NCBI GenBank assembly: GCA_002396885.1
Contig: DGXY01000007.1
Location: 1-47,491 of the forward strand
DNA length: 47,491 nt
DNA from: Akkermansiaceae bacterium UBA5020
GTDB taxonomy: Bacteria > Verrucomicrobiota > Verrucomicrobiia > Verrucomicrobiales > DEV007
Direction: 5' to 3'
In this document: in pieces, positions 31,975 to 40,832 of the stretch
Layout: each line of letters starts with the position of its first letter
How positions within the stretch are numbered: position 1 is the stretch's first letter
Notes under the pieces: generated by a model
Told to the model about the DNA's origin: nothing
Seen by the model: the letters and a program-made list of their open reading frames with translations, nothing else
Databases searched by the model: none
Program-made: the position numbers and the translations under genes

Positions 31975-34900
31975 TTATTTGTTCAAGACCTCGTCGAGGT
32001 TCATCAACTGGTTGCAGACCATCGTCCACGCGGCGAGGACGGAGGGATTGAGGCTTTTGTCAGGCGGGGTGGCACCGATGCCAAGGAGCGCGGCGGCGTC
32101 TTCCGGCTTGGATTGATAGTGCGAGAGCAGGGCGAGGCGGCTCGAGTCGAGGAGAGCGGTCTCCTGCTCGCGGAGGGGACGCGAGAGGACGCGGCGGGCG
32201 ATCAGATCGAGGGTCTGCTCGTCCTTGCCACCGCTCTCCTTCAGCGCCAGTTCGCCGAGGCGGCGCCCCGCCTCGATGAACTGCGGATCGTTCAAGGTCA
32301 CGAGCGCCTGGAGCGGCGTGTTGGTGCGGTCGCGCTTCACGCAACTGACCTCGCGGTTGGTCGCATTGAAGATCTCCATGCTCGCCGGCGGAGCCATCCG
32401 TTTCCAATAGTTGTAGACGGTGCGGCGGTAGAGGTTTTCCCCCTTGTCCTGCTCGTAGCGGGCGTTGCCCATGCCGACGACTTCCCAGACATTTTCGGGC
32501 TGGTAGGGTTTCGTGCCAGGACCGCCCATCTGCGTCGAGAGGGTGCCGCTCGCGGCGAGCGCCGCGTCGCGGATCATCTCGCCGTCGAGACGGAAGCGCG
32601 GACCACGGCTGAGGAGCCGGTTGTCGGGATCCTTCTCGAGCTTTTCGGGACTGGTCAGGGCCGCCTGACGATAGGTCGAGGAAAGAAGCACCGTCTTGAA
32701 GAATCCCTTCACATCCCAACCCGATTCGATGAAGGTCAGGGCGAGCCAATCGAGCAACTCGGAATGGCTCGGCGCCGCCCCCATGATGCCGAAGTCATCC
32801 GGCGTCGCGACGATGCCGGTGCCGAAGATCTCCTGCCAGAAGCGGTTCACGGTGACGCGCGCGGTGAGAGGATTCGCCGGATCGACGAGCCATTGGGCGA
32901 GCCCGAGCCGGTTCGCCGGAGCCCCCGCCGGGAGATCGTGGAGCACCTCAGGCGGAGCCGCCGCGACCTGCTCGCCGACCTGATCGTAGGCACCACGCAT
33001 GAGGATATTGGCCATGGCCGGAGCGTCTTTTTTCTCCTCCTGGATGTGCGTGACCGGGCTCCGGTCCTTGATCGCATCGCGCTCGCCCTCGAGTTTTGCG
33101 ACGGCGCGATCCAGATCCTGCCAAGCCGCGTCGCGGGTGGCGAGGTAGTGGGCGAAAAGACTCTCGATCTGCTGTGGATTGCGTTTCGCTCCGGCGACGA
33201 GCGCGGCATGGAGCATCGGGATCTGTTGGAGGCGCTCGGCTTCGGACGCGGAAAGGCGCTTCGCGAAGATCCTCAGGTCCTGCACCTGGCCTTCTTCGAA
33301 GACCATGCCCGCACTCCGTTGACCGAGACGGAGCGGCGTCTTGCTGCGCGTCTCCGCGTCGGCCTTGAGCTTGTCGGAAAGCACTCTCGAGGGTGCCTCC
33401 TTGCCGTTCACGTAGAATTTCACGCCCGCCGCCTTGCCACTGCCGTCGTAGGTCGCGACGACATGCGACCACTGCCCGGGGTTCAGGGCAGGACGCTGCG
33501 TGCCGGCTTTTAGGGCATTGTCAGGCCAAGCATCGATGACGTGGAACGCGAGATTGCGCCCCTCGACGAGGAGGTCCCATCCGCGATGCCCTCCCGCCAC
33601 ATCCATGCGCGCGACGACGGAAGCGGAAACACCATCCGTGGCCGGGCGCACCCAGGCGGCCACAGAGAAGGGCTCGTGGCGCGCGAAGTTCGCGAGATCG
33701 CCGAGATCGGCCGTGGCATCCTTTTTCAACACGGGCGCGGACCCGAATTTGCCACCTGCCGCCCAGGCGATCGACTCGGGTGCCGTCCCCTTGCGGTCCG
33801 CGGGGAAGCGTGCTGCGAGGGCACCTCCCTTGCCCTCGTTCAAGGGGAAATGGGCGGTGAGTTTGTCCGAGATCGATCCCTCTTCCAGCATCGCGGGCGT
33901 GGCCGAGGCGAGCCAGAGATCAAACGCGGGACGCGCGGCGCCGCGGGCTTCGTTCCGTTTTCCGGAGGTGGCGGCGATCTCCCCGGGCAGGGCATCCCAG
34001 CGCGGGCGATCGGCTTCGGTCGGGACGACGAGGATGGGGCCGCTGTCCTTCACGTTGCCATCTTTCGGAGCCTGGGTCGTGTTGCGGAAAAACGCGGCCA
34101 TCGCGTAATAATCATGCTGCGAGAGCGGGTCGAACTTGTGATCGTGACACTGCGAGCAGTTCAAGGTGAGTCCGAGATAGACCCAGCCCATCGTCTGGAC
34201 ACGGTCGGAGGCATAGAGGGCGATGTTTTCCTCGTCGATCGTGCCACCCTCGTTCGTGGTCATGTTGCAACGCTGGAAGCCGGTCGCGATGAGCTGGCTC
34301 TCGGTCGGCTTGGGCAAGAGATCGCCGGCGATTTGCTCGATCGTGAACTGATCGAAACGCTGGTTTTGGTTGAAAGCCCCGATGACCCAGTCGCGGTAGA
34401 GCCACATCTCGCGGTAGTTGTCGAAATGCAGTCCGTGCGTGTCGGCGTAGCGCGCCGCGTCGAGCCAATAGCGGCCGCGGTGTTCACCCCAGCGCGGCGA
34501 GGCCAAGTAGCGGTCGATCAGCTTCTCATAGGCCTTCGGATCCTGATCGGCGACAAAGGCCTCGACTTCCCGAGGCGTCGGCGGCAGGCCCGTGAGATCA
34601 AACGCGACACGTCGGGCAAGGGCGCGGCGATCGGCCTCGAGGGCAGGCGCGAGGCCAGCCTTGTCGAGTCCTTCGAGGACGAAACGGTCGATCGGATTGG
34701 TGGTCCATTCGGCCTTCGAAACCTCCGGCTCCGGTGATTTCTCGGGTTTCACAAAACTCCAATGCGGCTGCCACTTCGCGCCTCCCGCGATCCAGCGGCG
34801 GATGATCTCGATCTGCTCGGGCTTCAGTTCCTTGTGGGACTCCGGGGGCGGCATGACGTCGTCCGGATTGTCCGTGAGGAGGCGGTCGTAGAGCGGGCTC

Positions 34901-35145
34901 TCCTCCGGCTTGCCCGGGATCACGGCGGCTTCGGCTCCGCCGTCCTTGCCAAAGAATCCGGCCTCAGTATCGAGCCGGAGATCAGCCTTGCGAGTCACCG
35001 AGTCGGGACCGTGGCAGTGAAAGCACGCCTCGGCGAGGATCGGCCGCACGTCGCGGTTGAAGGTCAACGGGACCTCGGCGGCGGCGAGGGGCAGGGCCAC
35101 GAAGCCGACGCAGGAGGCGAGAAAGAGGGGGGATTTCCGGATCAT
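31975..35145 (-). CDS. PSCyt1-DUF1549-LamG-DUF1553 secreted cytochrome-like protein
   Basis: A 1056-residue exported protein with a signal peptide (1-23). A Planctomycete-type cytochrome c domain carries a haem-binding C41-x-x-C44-H45 in EACFHCHGPD. A DUF1549 domain (about 135-345) includes a second CxxCH in NCSQCHDHKFDP. A LamG/concanavalin-like sandwich lies at about 470-640 (FSVAAWVRPATDG and GQWSHVVATYDGSGKA). A C-terminal DUF1553 domain has NRFWQEIFGTGIV and RRTVYNYWKRMAPP. The LamG insertion is common in the family. It precedes the DUF1501 gene by 5 bp. ATG at 35145 starts directly at the signal peptide; the longer frame to 35259 lacks one. Electron-transfer-linked substrate degradation in the periplasm is a plausible but unproven role. 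Confidence 0.92.
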   Translation of the reverse strand: MIRKSPLFLASCVGFVALPLAAAEVPLTFNRDVRPILAEACFHCHGPDSVTRKADLRLDTEAGFFGKDGGAEAAVIPGKPEESPLYDRLLTDNPDDVMPPPESHKELKPEQIEIIRRWIAGGAKWQPHWSFVKPEKSPEPEVSKAEWTTNPIDRFVLEGLDKAGLAPALEADRRALARRVAFDLTGLPPTPREVEAFVADQDPKAYEKLIDRYLASPRWGEHRGRYWLDAARYADTHGLHFDNYREMWLYRDWVIGAFNQNQRFDQFTIEQIAGDLLPKPTESQLIATGFQRCNMTTNEGGTIDEENIALYASDRVQTMGWVYLGLTLNCSQCHDHKFDPLSQHDYYAMAAFFRNTTQAPKDGNVKDSGPILVVPTEADRPRWDALPGEIAATSGKRNEARGAARPAFDLWLASATPAMLEEGSISDKLTAHFPLNEGKGGALAARFPADRKGTAPESIAWAAGGKFGSAPVLKKDATADLGDLANFARHEPFSVAAWVRPATDGVSASVVARMDVAGGHRGWDLLVEGRNLAFHVIDAWPDNALKAGTQRPALNPGQWSHVVATYDGSGKAAGVKFYVNGKEAPSRVLSDKLKADAETRSKTPLRLGQRSAGMVFEEGQVQDLRIFAKRLSASEAERLQQIPMLHAALVAGAKRNPQQIESLFAHYLATRDAAWQDLDRAVAKLEGERDAIKDRSPVTHIQEEKKDAPAMANILMRGAYDQVGEQVAAAPPEVLHDLPAGAPANRLGLAQWLVDPANPLTARVTVNRFWQEIFGTGIVATPDDFGIMGAAPSHSELLDWLALTFIESGWDVKGFFKTVLLSSTYRQAALTSPEKLEKDPDNRLLSRGPRFRLDGEMIRDAALAASGTLSTQMGGPGTKPYQPENVWEVVGMGNARYEQDKGENLYRRTVYNYWKRMAPPASMEIFNATNREVSCVKRDRTNTPLQALVTLNDPQFIEAGRRLGELALKESGGKDEQTLDLIARRVLSRPLREQETALLDSSRLALLSHYQSKPEDAAALLGIGATPPDKSLNPSVLAAWTMVCNQLMNLDEVLNK

Positions 35146-35271
35146 GCAAAAACCATTCAAAGAGGAAAGATCGAGCGTCTCTCGAAGACGTCCCGAATTC
35201 CCCAAAAACTTACGCGGAAAACGTCCGTCCGATTTAGCGCGATCAGGGACAGGCCCCACGAACCGGGAGCG

Positions 35272-37023
35272 TCAGGTCGCCAACTTGACCCTCTTTCGCG
35301 CCCACGGAACGAAGGCGAAGCCCAGTGCGATGAGGCCAACGGCGATGGAGAAACTGTCACCGATCCGGGCGAAGACGGTGATGGGAGGATCGAGGTCGAT
35401 CGCGAGGGTCGCCGGGACGCTTCCGCGGATGTAGGTGGATCCACTCTCGAGATCGCGGACGATGCGCTCGTTTTTCTCGCGTCCGCTGCGGTCGTAAACA
35501 CTGCCGCGCTCGTCGATGAAGCCGCTCACGCCGGTATTGGCGGCGCGGATCATGGGGCGGCGCAGTTCGATGCAGCGGAAGATCGCGTTGTTGAAATGCT
35601 GTTGCGGCTGGACGCTGTCATAGAACCAACCGTCGTTGGTCACGTTCACGAGAATCTGTGGTCCGGGGCGGACGAAGGCCCGCGCGTGAAAGGGGATCGT
35701 GTCCTCGATGCAGATCAGGGGAATGATGCCGATCGAATGACCCTCTTTTTCCACCGAGAGCGGCTCGATCGAATCGCCCGCGGTGAAATCCTGCACGATG
35801 ACACCGCCGGCGATCCAGGCGAAGAGCGGGAAAGTCTTCCGGAACGGGATGTATTCCCCGAAGGGCATGAGGTGACTCTTCCGGTGCATCTGGTGCGATC
35901 CGGTATCGCTCTTCATGATCGTGATCGTGTTGTAGATCTCGGTGTTCTGGAGGTTGCTGTCCTCGAGACCGGCGATGAGATAAAACTCTTCGCCCTTGAG
36001 GATGTGATCGTTCAGATACTCCTGCACCCAAGGGAAATTGAAGACTCCCGGCAGGGCCGTCTCGGGCCAGACGACGAGATCGTGCGGAGCCGCTTCGACA
36101 AAGGTTCGGGTGAGATCGCGGTAATCGAAGATCACCTTCTGCCGCACCGCGAGATCCTCGGACCATTTGTCTTCGAGATCGATGTTCATCTGCATGACAC
36201 GGGCTCGGAGATCGACCGTCTTGTCCGGCTGCCGCATCATCGCGGAAAGGCCGTAAAGGAAGAGCCCGGCGACCATCGCCGAGGCGATCCCGAGATCGAA
36301 ATGCGGCCGCAGGCGACGGCGTGAACGGACCTCGTGCCAGACCCTGACAAAAGTGCAGAACAAGACCGTCCCCGCGAACATCAGGACAAATCCGTAGCCG
36401 TTCACCCCGATGACATCGGCGAACTGGACAAGGGTGAGATGTTCTTTCAGCGCGACGCCGAGCCCGTTCCATCCGAAACCGGGAATGACGACGCCGCGCA
36501 GCCACTCGAGTCCACACCAGGCCGCGCCATTCAGAAAGGCGACGCGGAGGACGGAGAGCGAGTCGGCGAAGAGGTCGCGCTTCTTTGCAATCCCCGAGAC
36601 CGTCCGGTCATCCGGTTTCCACCGGCCAACGGTCGCGGCGAAGGCCCCGAAAGCAGCAAAATACAGCGCAAGGTAAGCGGCCATCGCAACCAGCCCGCCG
36701 ATCCCGGCCCAGATCGTGCCGGCGACACGCCACATCTCCACCACCCACGAGGCGTTGATCGAGACAAAAACGAAACCGGCGACGAAGCCGAGACGGAAAC
36801 CGTGCCGCCAGCGCGGACGCGCTCCCTTCTTTCCTGGACGTGGTTCCGAAAACCAGAGGGCGGCAAGGAGCGGGGCAACCCAGATCCAGACAAGCCCGCC
36901 GAGATCGAAAGGCGGGTAACACAAGGCGAGGAGCAGGCCACTGGTCGCCGCTGCCACTTCGGGCCAAAAACGGCGCACGGCGGGAGGGAGACGGAAAGAG
37001 CGCTTGGAGGAGGAGGCAGACAC
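35272..37023 (-). CDS. lnt: Apolipoprotein N-acyltransferase
   Basis: Third enzyme of lipoprotein maturation, which N-acylates the terminal cysteine of lipoproteins in the inner membrane. The N-terminal half has multiple hydrophobic helices (for example SGLLLALCYPPFDLGGL). The C-terminal half is a nitrilase-type domain with the catalytic Glu in VVWPETALPG, Lys in YIPFRKTFP and Cys in PLICIEDTIP, followed by NVTNDGWFYDS. At 583 residues it is slightly longer than E. coli Lnt (512). The start is GTG at 37023. It lies 86 bp downstream of the ABC ATPase gene on the same strand. A probable substrate, the LRR lipoprotein, is encoded in the same gene run. Confidence 0.93.
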   Translation of the reverse strand: MSASSSKRSFRLPPAVRRFWPEVAAATSGLLLALCYPPFDLGGLVWIWVAPLLAALWFSEPRPGKKGARPRWRHGFRLGFVAGFVFVSINASWVVEMWRVAGTIWAGIGGLVAMAAYLALYFAAFGAFAATVGRWKPDDRTVSGIAKKRDLFADSLSVLRVAFLNGAAWCGLEWLRGVVIPGFGWNGLGVALKEHLTLVQFADVIGVNGYGFVLMFAGTVLFCTFVRVWHEVRSRRRLRPHFDLGIASAMVAGLFLYGLSAMMRQPDKTVDLRARVMQMNIDLEDKWSEDLAVRQKVIFDYRDLTRTFVEAAPHDLVVWPETALPGVFNFPWVQEYLNDHILKGEEFYLIAGLEDSNLQNTEIYNTITIMKSDTGSHQMHRKSHLMPFGEYIPFRKTFPLFAWIAGGVIVQDFTAGDSIEPLSVEKEGHSIGIIPLICIEDTIPFHARAFVRPGPQILVNVTNDGWFYDSVQPQQHFNNAIFRCIELRRPMIRAANTGVSGFIDERGSVYDRSGREKNERIVRDLESGSTYIRGSVPATLAIDLDPPITVFARIGDSFSIAVGLIALGFAFVPWARKRVKLAT

Positions 37024-37109
37024 GGCAACGCAATGGACACGGGATCGAGCCGGGTGTCAAAAGCGGCGCGGCTGGAAGCGGGCGACACTTTAGAAACGGA
37101 AAGCGGCGA

Positions 37110-38012
37110 TCAGGCCGGCGCCGCGCCGATGCGGCTGTGCTGGAGGTAGAGCGCCTCGAGCGATCCCTCCTCGGCGGTGAAGCGCGAAACCCGCCCCCCT
37201 CTGGCGATGATCGCGGCAAGAAGATCGGCGGCGTTATCCGACGAGGCGAAAGAGACACAATCGCCCAGCATTTCCCCTCCGAGCTTGCGGCAGATCGTGA
37301 TCGTGGCTTCGGGATTCTCCGACTCAATCCGGTAGAGAACCCGCCCCTCCCCGGCGGCGTTGACGGAGCCATCGTAGACCTTCCTTCCCGCTTGGAGGAT
37401 GACAATCTCGTCACAGACCTGCTCGACTTCGCCAAGCAGGTGCGAGCTGAGGAGCACGGTGAGCCCGAGCCGCTCGCGCAGTTCGAGAATCTGGCGTCGA
37501 AATTCGACGATCCCCTCGGGATCGAGACCATCAGTGGGTTCGTCGAGAATGAGGAGCTCGGGCCGGGGCAGGAGGGCCTGGGCGAGGGCGAGGCGCTGCC
37601 GCATCCCGTGACTGTAGGTCGAGACACGGTCGTGAATGCGTCGAGTGAGACCGACCCACTCGACCGTCTCGCGCATCAGCGTTTCGGGCACGCCTCCGGA
37701 ATACGCGGTGAGGACTTTCAAATTCCGCCATCCTGACAAATACTCATAAAACGCCGGGGCCTCGAAGATCGCGCCGACCTTGGCGACGGCTTTTTCCCGC
37801 TCGCGCTGCACCGAGGCTCCGCCGATGACCGCCTCACCCGCGTCGGGATGGACCATGCCGAGAAGGACGCCGAGAGCGGTGCTTTTTCCGGCACCGTTGT
37901 GACCGAGCAGCCCGCAGATCTTCCCCTTCGCCACGGAAAAAGAAACCGCATCGAGCGCCGGGGAGGCGGCGCGCGGGAAGCGTTTCGAGACTTGGTTGAA
38001 GGCGAGCATCAT
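37110..38012 (-). CDS. ABC transporter ATP-binding protein
   Basis: A 300-residue stand-alone nucleotide-binding subunit of the ABC-2 export type. Walker A is GHNGAGKST, the signature is STYSHGMRQRLALAQ, Walker B is LLILDEPTDGLDP, and the switch His is in LLSSHLLGE. A C-terminal extension of about 80 residues (about 215-300) has the mixed fold seen in CcmA/NatA-like exporters. No permease gene is adjacent: the flanking genes are a pseudopilin and lnt. The start codon ATG at 38012 overlaps the pseudopilin stop (ATGA, 4 bp), so translation is coupled to the pseudopilin. The cognate membrane partner must be elsewhere, or the protein serves another complex. Confidence 0.9.
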   Translation of the reverse strand: MMLAFNQVSKRFPRAASPALDAVSFSVAKGKICGLLGHNGAGKSTALGVLLGMVHPDAGEAVIGGASVQREREKAVAKVGAIFEAPAFYEYLSGWRNLKVLTAYSGGVPETLMRETVEWVGLTRRIHDRVSTYSHGMRQRLALAQALLPRPELLILDEPTDGLDPEGIVEFRRQILELRERLGLTVLLSSHLLGEVEQVCDEIVILQAGRKVYDGSVNAAGEGRVLYRIESENPEATITICRKLGGEMLGDCVSFASSDNAADLLAAIIARGGRVSRFTAEEGSLEALYLQHSRIGAAPA

Positions 38013-38557
38013 TTTCTCTCGACGACAAATTGCACCTCGCGGAGGACGTGACCGTCGCCATAGAGGACGTTCACGCCGTCGCCGACATCCTCGTGGAAGT
38101 TCTCCTTGTCGGAAACGAGGGGAATGCCCGAGGGATGACCTTTCATCCCGAGGAGCTGGAGGTTCGAGGTCTTCTGTCCATTGACGAGGCTGTTCCAGAA
38201 ATAGCTCGAGCCGGTCTTCTCGAAAATTTCATGATCGGCAGGACATTGGAAGGCGAACTCGTCGCCGAGGTAATCCAAAAGCACGGTGTCGAGGGAGGGA
38301 TCTTCCTGCTCGCGGCTCTCGCGGGCGGCGACAAGGTCGGGATAGGTCAAACCGTGATCGGAAAAATACTCGTTCAGTCCGATGCCGATCTCGCGGAGCT
38401 TGCCCGCGCAGAGGACGGAACGCGCGTTCGCTTTCATCATGCGAAAAGTCGGCACGCCGATCGCCGCAAGTAGGCCAAGGATCGCCACCACGACGAGGAT
38501 CTCGACCATGGTGAGCCCTCGGGAACGGTGGCAGTCGATGGCGATCGTGCGATTCAT
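38009..38557 (-). CDS. Type II secretion/type IV pilin-like pseudopilin
   Basis: A 182-residue prepilin. The class III signal is canonical: a short basic leader ending in G14, cleavage before L15, Glu at mature position 5 (LTMVEILVVVAILGLLAAIG), and then the long hydrophobic helix. The C-terminal DGVNVLYGDGHV resembles the H-X9-DG ending of the large Planctomycetes/Verrucomicrobia pseudopilin family, although the upstream His is 12 rather than 9 residues before the DG. Cleavage by a PilD-type peptidase encoded elsewhere is expected. It is coupled by 4-bp overlaps both to the preceding unknown gene and to the following ABC ATPase gene. Confidence 0.9.
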   Translation of the reverse strand: MNRTIAIDCHRSRGLTMVEILVVVAILGLLAAIGVPTFRMMKANARSVLCAGKLREIGIGLNEYFSDHGLTYPDLVAARESREQEDPSLDTVLLDYLGDEFAFQCPADHEIFEKTGSSYFWNSLVNGQKTSNLQLLGMKGHPSGIPLVSDKENFHEDVGDGVNVLYGDGHVLREVQFVVERK

Positions 38558-39144
38558 TTCCCTCGCATCGTCGACATGGAGCGCTGCATTTCCTCGAGGA
38601 GCGGCGCGAGGTCGAGCTTGGTCTCAGCGTTGGCGTCCTCGTAATAGGACTTCAATCCTGCCTGGGTGATCTTCTCGGCGATCGCGGGATCGGCTTCCTC
38701 GAGCCGGCCGGGACCACCGCGCTCCTCCTGCAGGCGTTTGAGAGAGCGCTCGACGATCTTTTTGCGCTCCTCGCGCTCCATTTCGTTGAAGGATTGCATC
38801 ATCTGCTGGAAGGCGCGGCCGACTCGGCGCTCGAGGAAGAAGAACTGCTCGTCGGGCGTCAGTTCGCGGAAGAAATTGCGGCGCGGATCCTCGCCCGCCT
38901 TTTCCTCGAGCTCGCGCACTTCGGAGGGCTCCAGTCCGTTCAGCATCGTCGCGAGCTCTCCGATGATGCGCTTCCGCTCCTCCGGATCCTCGATTGCCGA
39001 GAGATCGTTTTCCGCTACAAAGGCCTTCACCTTCTCTGGCGTGGGACGCGCCGAACCGGCCCAGCGCATCAGCCCCCAGGCGACGCCCCAGACCAGGGCG
39101 AGCGCGACGAGGCCCTTCACGAGGAGGAGGTTGCGGGCGGACAT
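38554..39144 (-). CDS. Single-pass membrane protein of unknown function
   Basis: I do not recognise this family. It has 196 residues with one N-terminal hydrophobic helix (about 8-28, LVKGLVALALVWGVAWGLM). The rest is a highly charged, helical, probably coiled-coil part rich in Glu, Arg and Lys (for example EREERKKIVERSLKRLQEER). The topology would leave the charged domain in the periplasm. Its stop overlaps the start of the pseudopilin gene by 4 bp (ATGA), so the products may act together. A role as an anchoring or assembly factor for the pseudopilin is only positional inference. Codon use and base composition match the neighbours. Confidence 0.75.
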   Translation of the reverse strand: MSARNLLLVKGLVALALVWGVAWGLMRWAGSARPTPEKVKAFVAENDLSAIEDPEERKRIIGELATMLNGLEPSEVRELEEKAGEDPRRNFFRELTPDEQFFFLERRVGRAFQQMMQSFNEMEREERKKIVERSLKRLQEERGGPGRLEEADPAIAEKITQAGLKSYYEDANAETKLDLAPLLEEMQRSMSTMRGK

Positions 39145-39235
39145 GAGAGGAAGGTGGGCGCTGAGGAGAATGACGGAAGAGACTCCCGAAGGTTACGCTG
39201 GAAAGAGCGCCCTTGGAAAGACTCTTTACCTACCC

Positions 39236-40786
39236 TCACGCCGCCTTCTTGCCACGGCGGAAGCGCTTCTTCAGCTCTTCGAGCGAATAAACCCTCAACC
39301 CCACGACGGCGGCGAGGTAGGCGATCAGTCCGATCGTGACGAGCCCACCCATCCCGCTGAAGCGCCGGATGAAACGTCCTTCGCTCATCAGGAATCCCTG
39401 CCCGTAGTGGGCCAGCCCCCAGACGATCCCGCCCATGATCACGGCCGCGACGAAGAGGCGAATGACCCGTCCGGTGAAGCCGGGAGCGAGTTTCATGAAG
39501 CCGGCGCGGCCGAGTCCCATCCAAAGCAAAAGAACATTCACCCAACCCGCGATTGAAGTGGCGGCGGCGCATCCGACCGGGCCGAGCCAGAGGAACATCG
39601 GGTAGACAAGCACCATGTTCAGCACCGCCGCAGCGATCGTGAAATACATCGGCGTCTTGGTGTCCTCGCGGGCGAAGTAGCCGGGCTGGAGGACTTTGGC
39701 GAGGATGTAGGCCGGCGTGCCGGTGGCGAAGGCGGCGAGGATCCAACCCATCTCCGCGGCGGCCTCACCTCCGAATTTCCCTCCTTCGAAAATCGTGAAC
39801 ATGATCTCGCGGGGAATCACGAGCATCGCCACAGTCGCAGGGAGGCAAAGAAACAGGGAGAGCTCGATTCCCTGATTGAGACTGCGGCGCGCGGCGTTTT
39901 CATCCCCGCCACGGAGATTGCGGGTGATCTCTGGCAGCAGCACGACGCCCGCCGCCATGCCGACGAGTCCAAGAGGCAGCTGATTGATACGGTCGGCGAG
40001 ATTGACCCCCATCTTGCCGCCGACCTGGAGCGAAGCCACGGTGCCACCGACGATGAGATTGAGCTGCTGCACGCTCGCGCTAACGAGCCCGGGAGCCATC
40101 AGCAGGGAAAGTTGTTTCATGTCCGCATCGAAGTGCGGCACGAGCGGCCGCAGGTCCAAGCCGTGACGCAGGCACGAGACCACGACGATGGCGAGCTGGA
40201 TCACCCCCGCAACCACGACTGACCAACAGAGCACGGTGAGAGGATCGCCGGTTCGCGGCACGACGAGGACCAAACCCACGACAAAAACAATATTGAGCGC
40301 AACATAGGAGACCGCCGGAGCCCCGAAGACTTTCCGGCTATTGAGGACGCCACTGAGCCCGGCGACGAGGCAGATGAAAACGAGGTAGACCACGGTGATG
40401 CGCGAGGCGGCCACGGCGGCCTCGAGCCTTCCGTCCGCGGCGAAACCAATGTTCGTCACCTGCACGATCTGCTCCATGAAAATGAAGGAAAGCACGAAGC
40501 AGGACAGAAGGATGACGAACATCGTCGAGAGGGTGCGGCGCGCGAAATGATCGGCCCCTTCGTTGCCCTGTTCCTCGAGACGCCGGCTATACATCGGCAC
40601 GAAGGCGGCGTTGAAAGCCCCCTCGCCGAAGACGCGGCGGAAAAGGTTCGGAAACTGAAAGGCCGCGACCCAGACGTCCGCCATCGCCCCGCTTCCGAGG
40701 TGATAGGCGATCAGTTTGTCGCGGACGAATCCGGCAACGCGGCTCAGGAGGGTGAGCGAGCCGACGGTGAACATGGAGCGGAACAT
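39236..40786 (-). CDS. murJ: Lipid II flippase MurJ
   Basis: Membrane protein of the MOP superfamily that flips lipid II for peptidoglycan synthesis. The 516 residues contain about 14 hydrophobic helices. The MurJ N-terminus LLSRVAGFVRDKLIAYHLG with its conserved Arg residues is clear, as is FQFPNLFRRVFGEGAFNAAFVP. The longer frame to 40867 overlaps the end of the LRR lipoprotein gene, so ATG at 40786 was chosen; ATG 40774 is an alternative. It follows the lipoprotein gene by 46 bp. Together with mrdA and lnt it marks the window as rich in envelope genes, but they are in separate runs. Confidence 0.94.
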   Translation of the reverse strand: MFRSMFTVGSLTLLSRVAGFVRDKLIAYHLGSGAMADVWVAAFQFPNLFRRVFGEGAFNAAFVPMYSRRLEEQGNEGADHFARRTLSTMFVILLSCFVLSFIFMEQIVQVTNIGFAADGRLEAAVAASRITVVYLVFICLVAGLSGVLNSRKVFGAPAVSYVALNIVFVVGLVLVVPRTGDPLTVLCWSVVVAGVIQLAIVVVSCLRHGLDLRPLVPHFDADMKQLSLLMAPGLVSASVQQLNLIVGGTVASLQVGGKMGVNLADRINQLPLGLVGMAAGVVLLPEITRNLRGGDENAARRSLNQGIELSLFLCLPATVAMLVIPREIMFTIFEGGKFGGEAAAEMGWILAAFATGTPAYILAKVLQPGYFAREDTKTPMYFTIAAAVLNMVLVYPMFLWLGPVGCAAATSIAGWVNVLLLWMGLGRAGFMKLAPGFTGRVIRLFVAAVIMGGIVWGLAHYGQGFLMSEGRFIRRFSGMGGLVTIGLIAYLAAVVGLRVYSLEELKKRFRRGKKAA

Positions 40787-40832
40787 GGCGGTGCGGAGAG
40801 AGGTCGCAAAGCGGCGTGACGGCCCTTTTTCC

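Noticed and set aside
39145..39235. Terminator between murJ and the 196-residue membrane protein gene (aaagag...ctcttt)
   Set aside because: Only a 6-bp AT-rich stem with a long loop and no T-run, so it is not a credible terminator.
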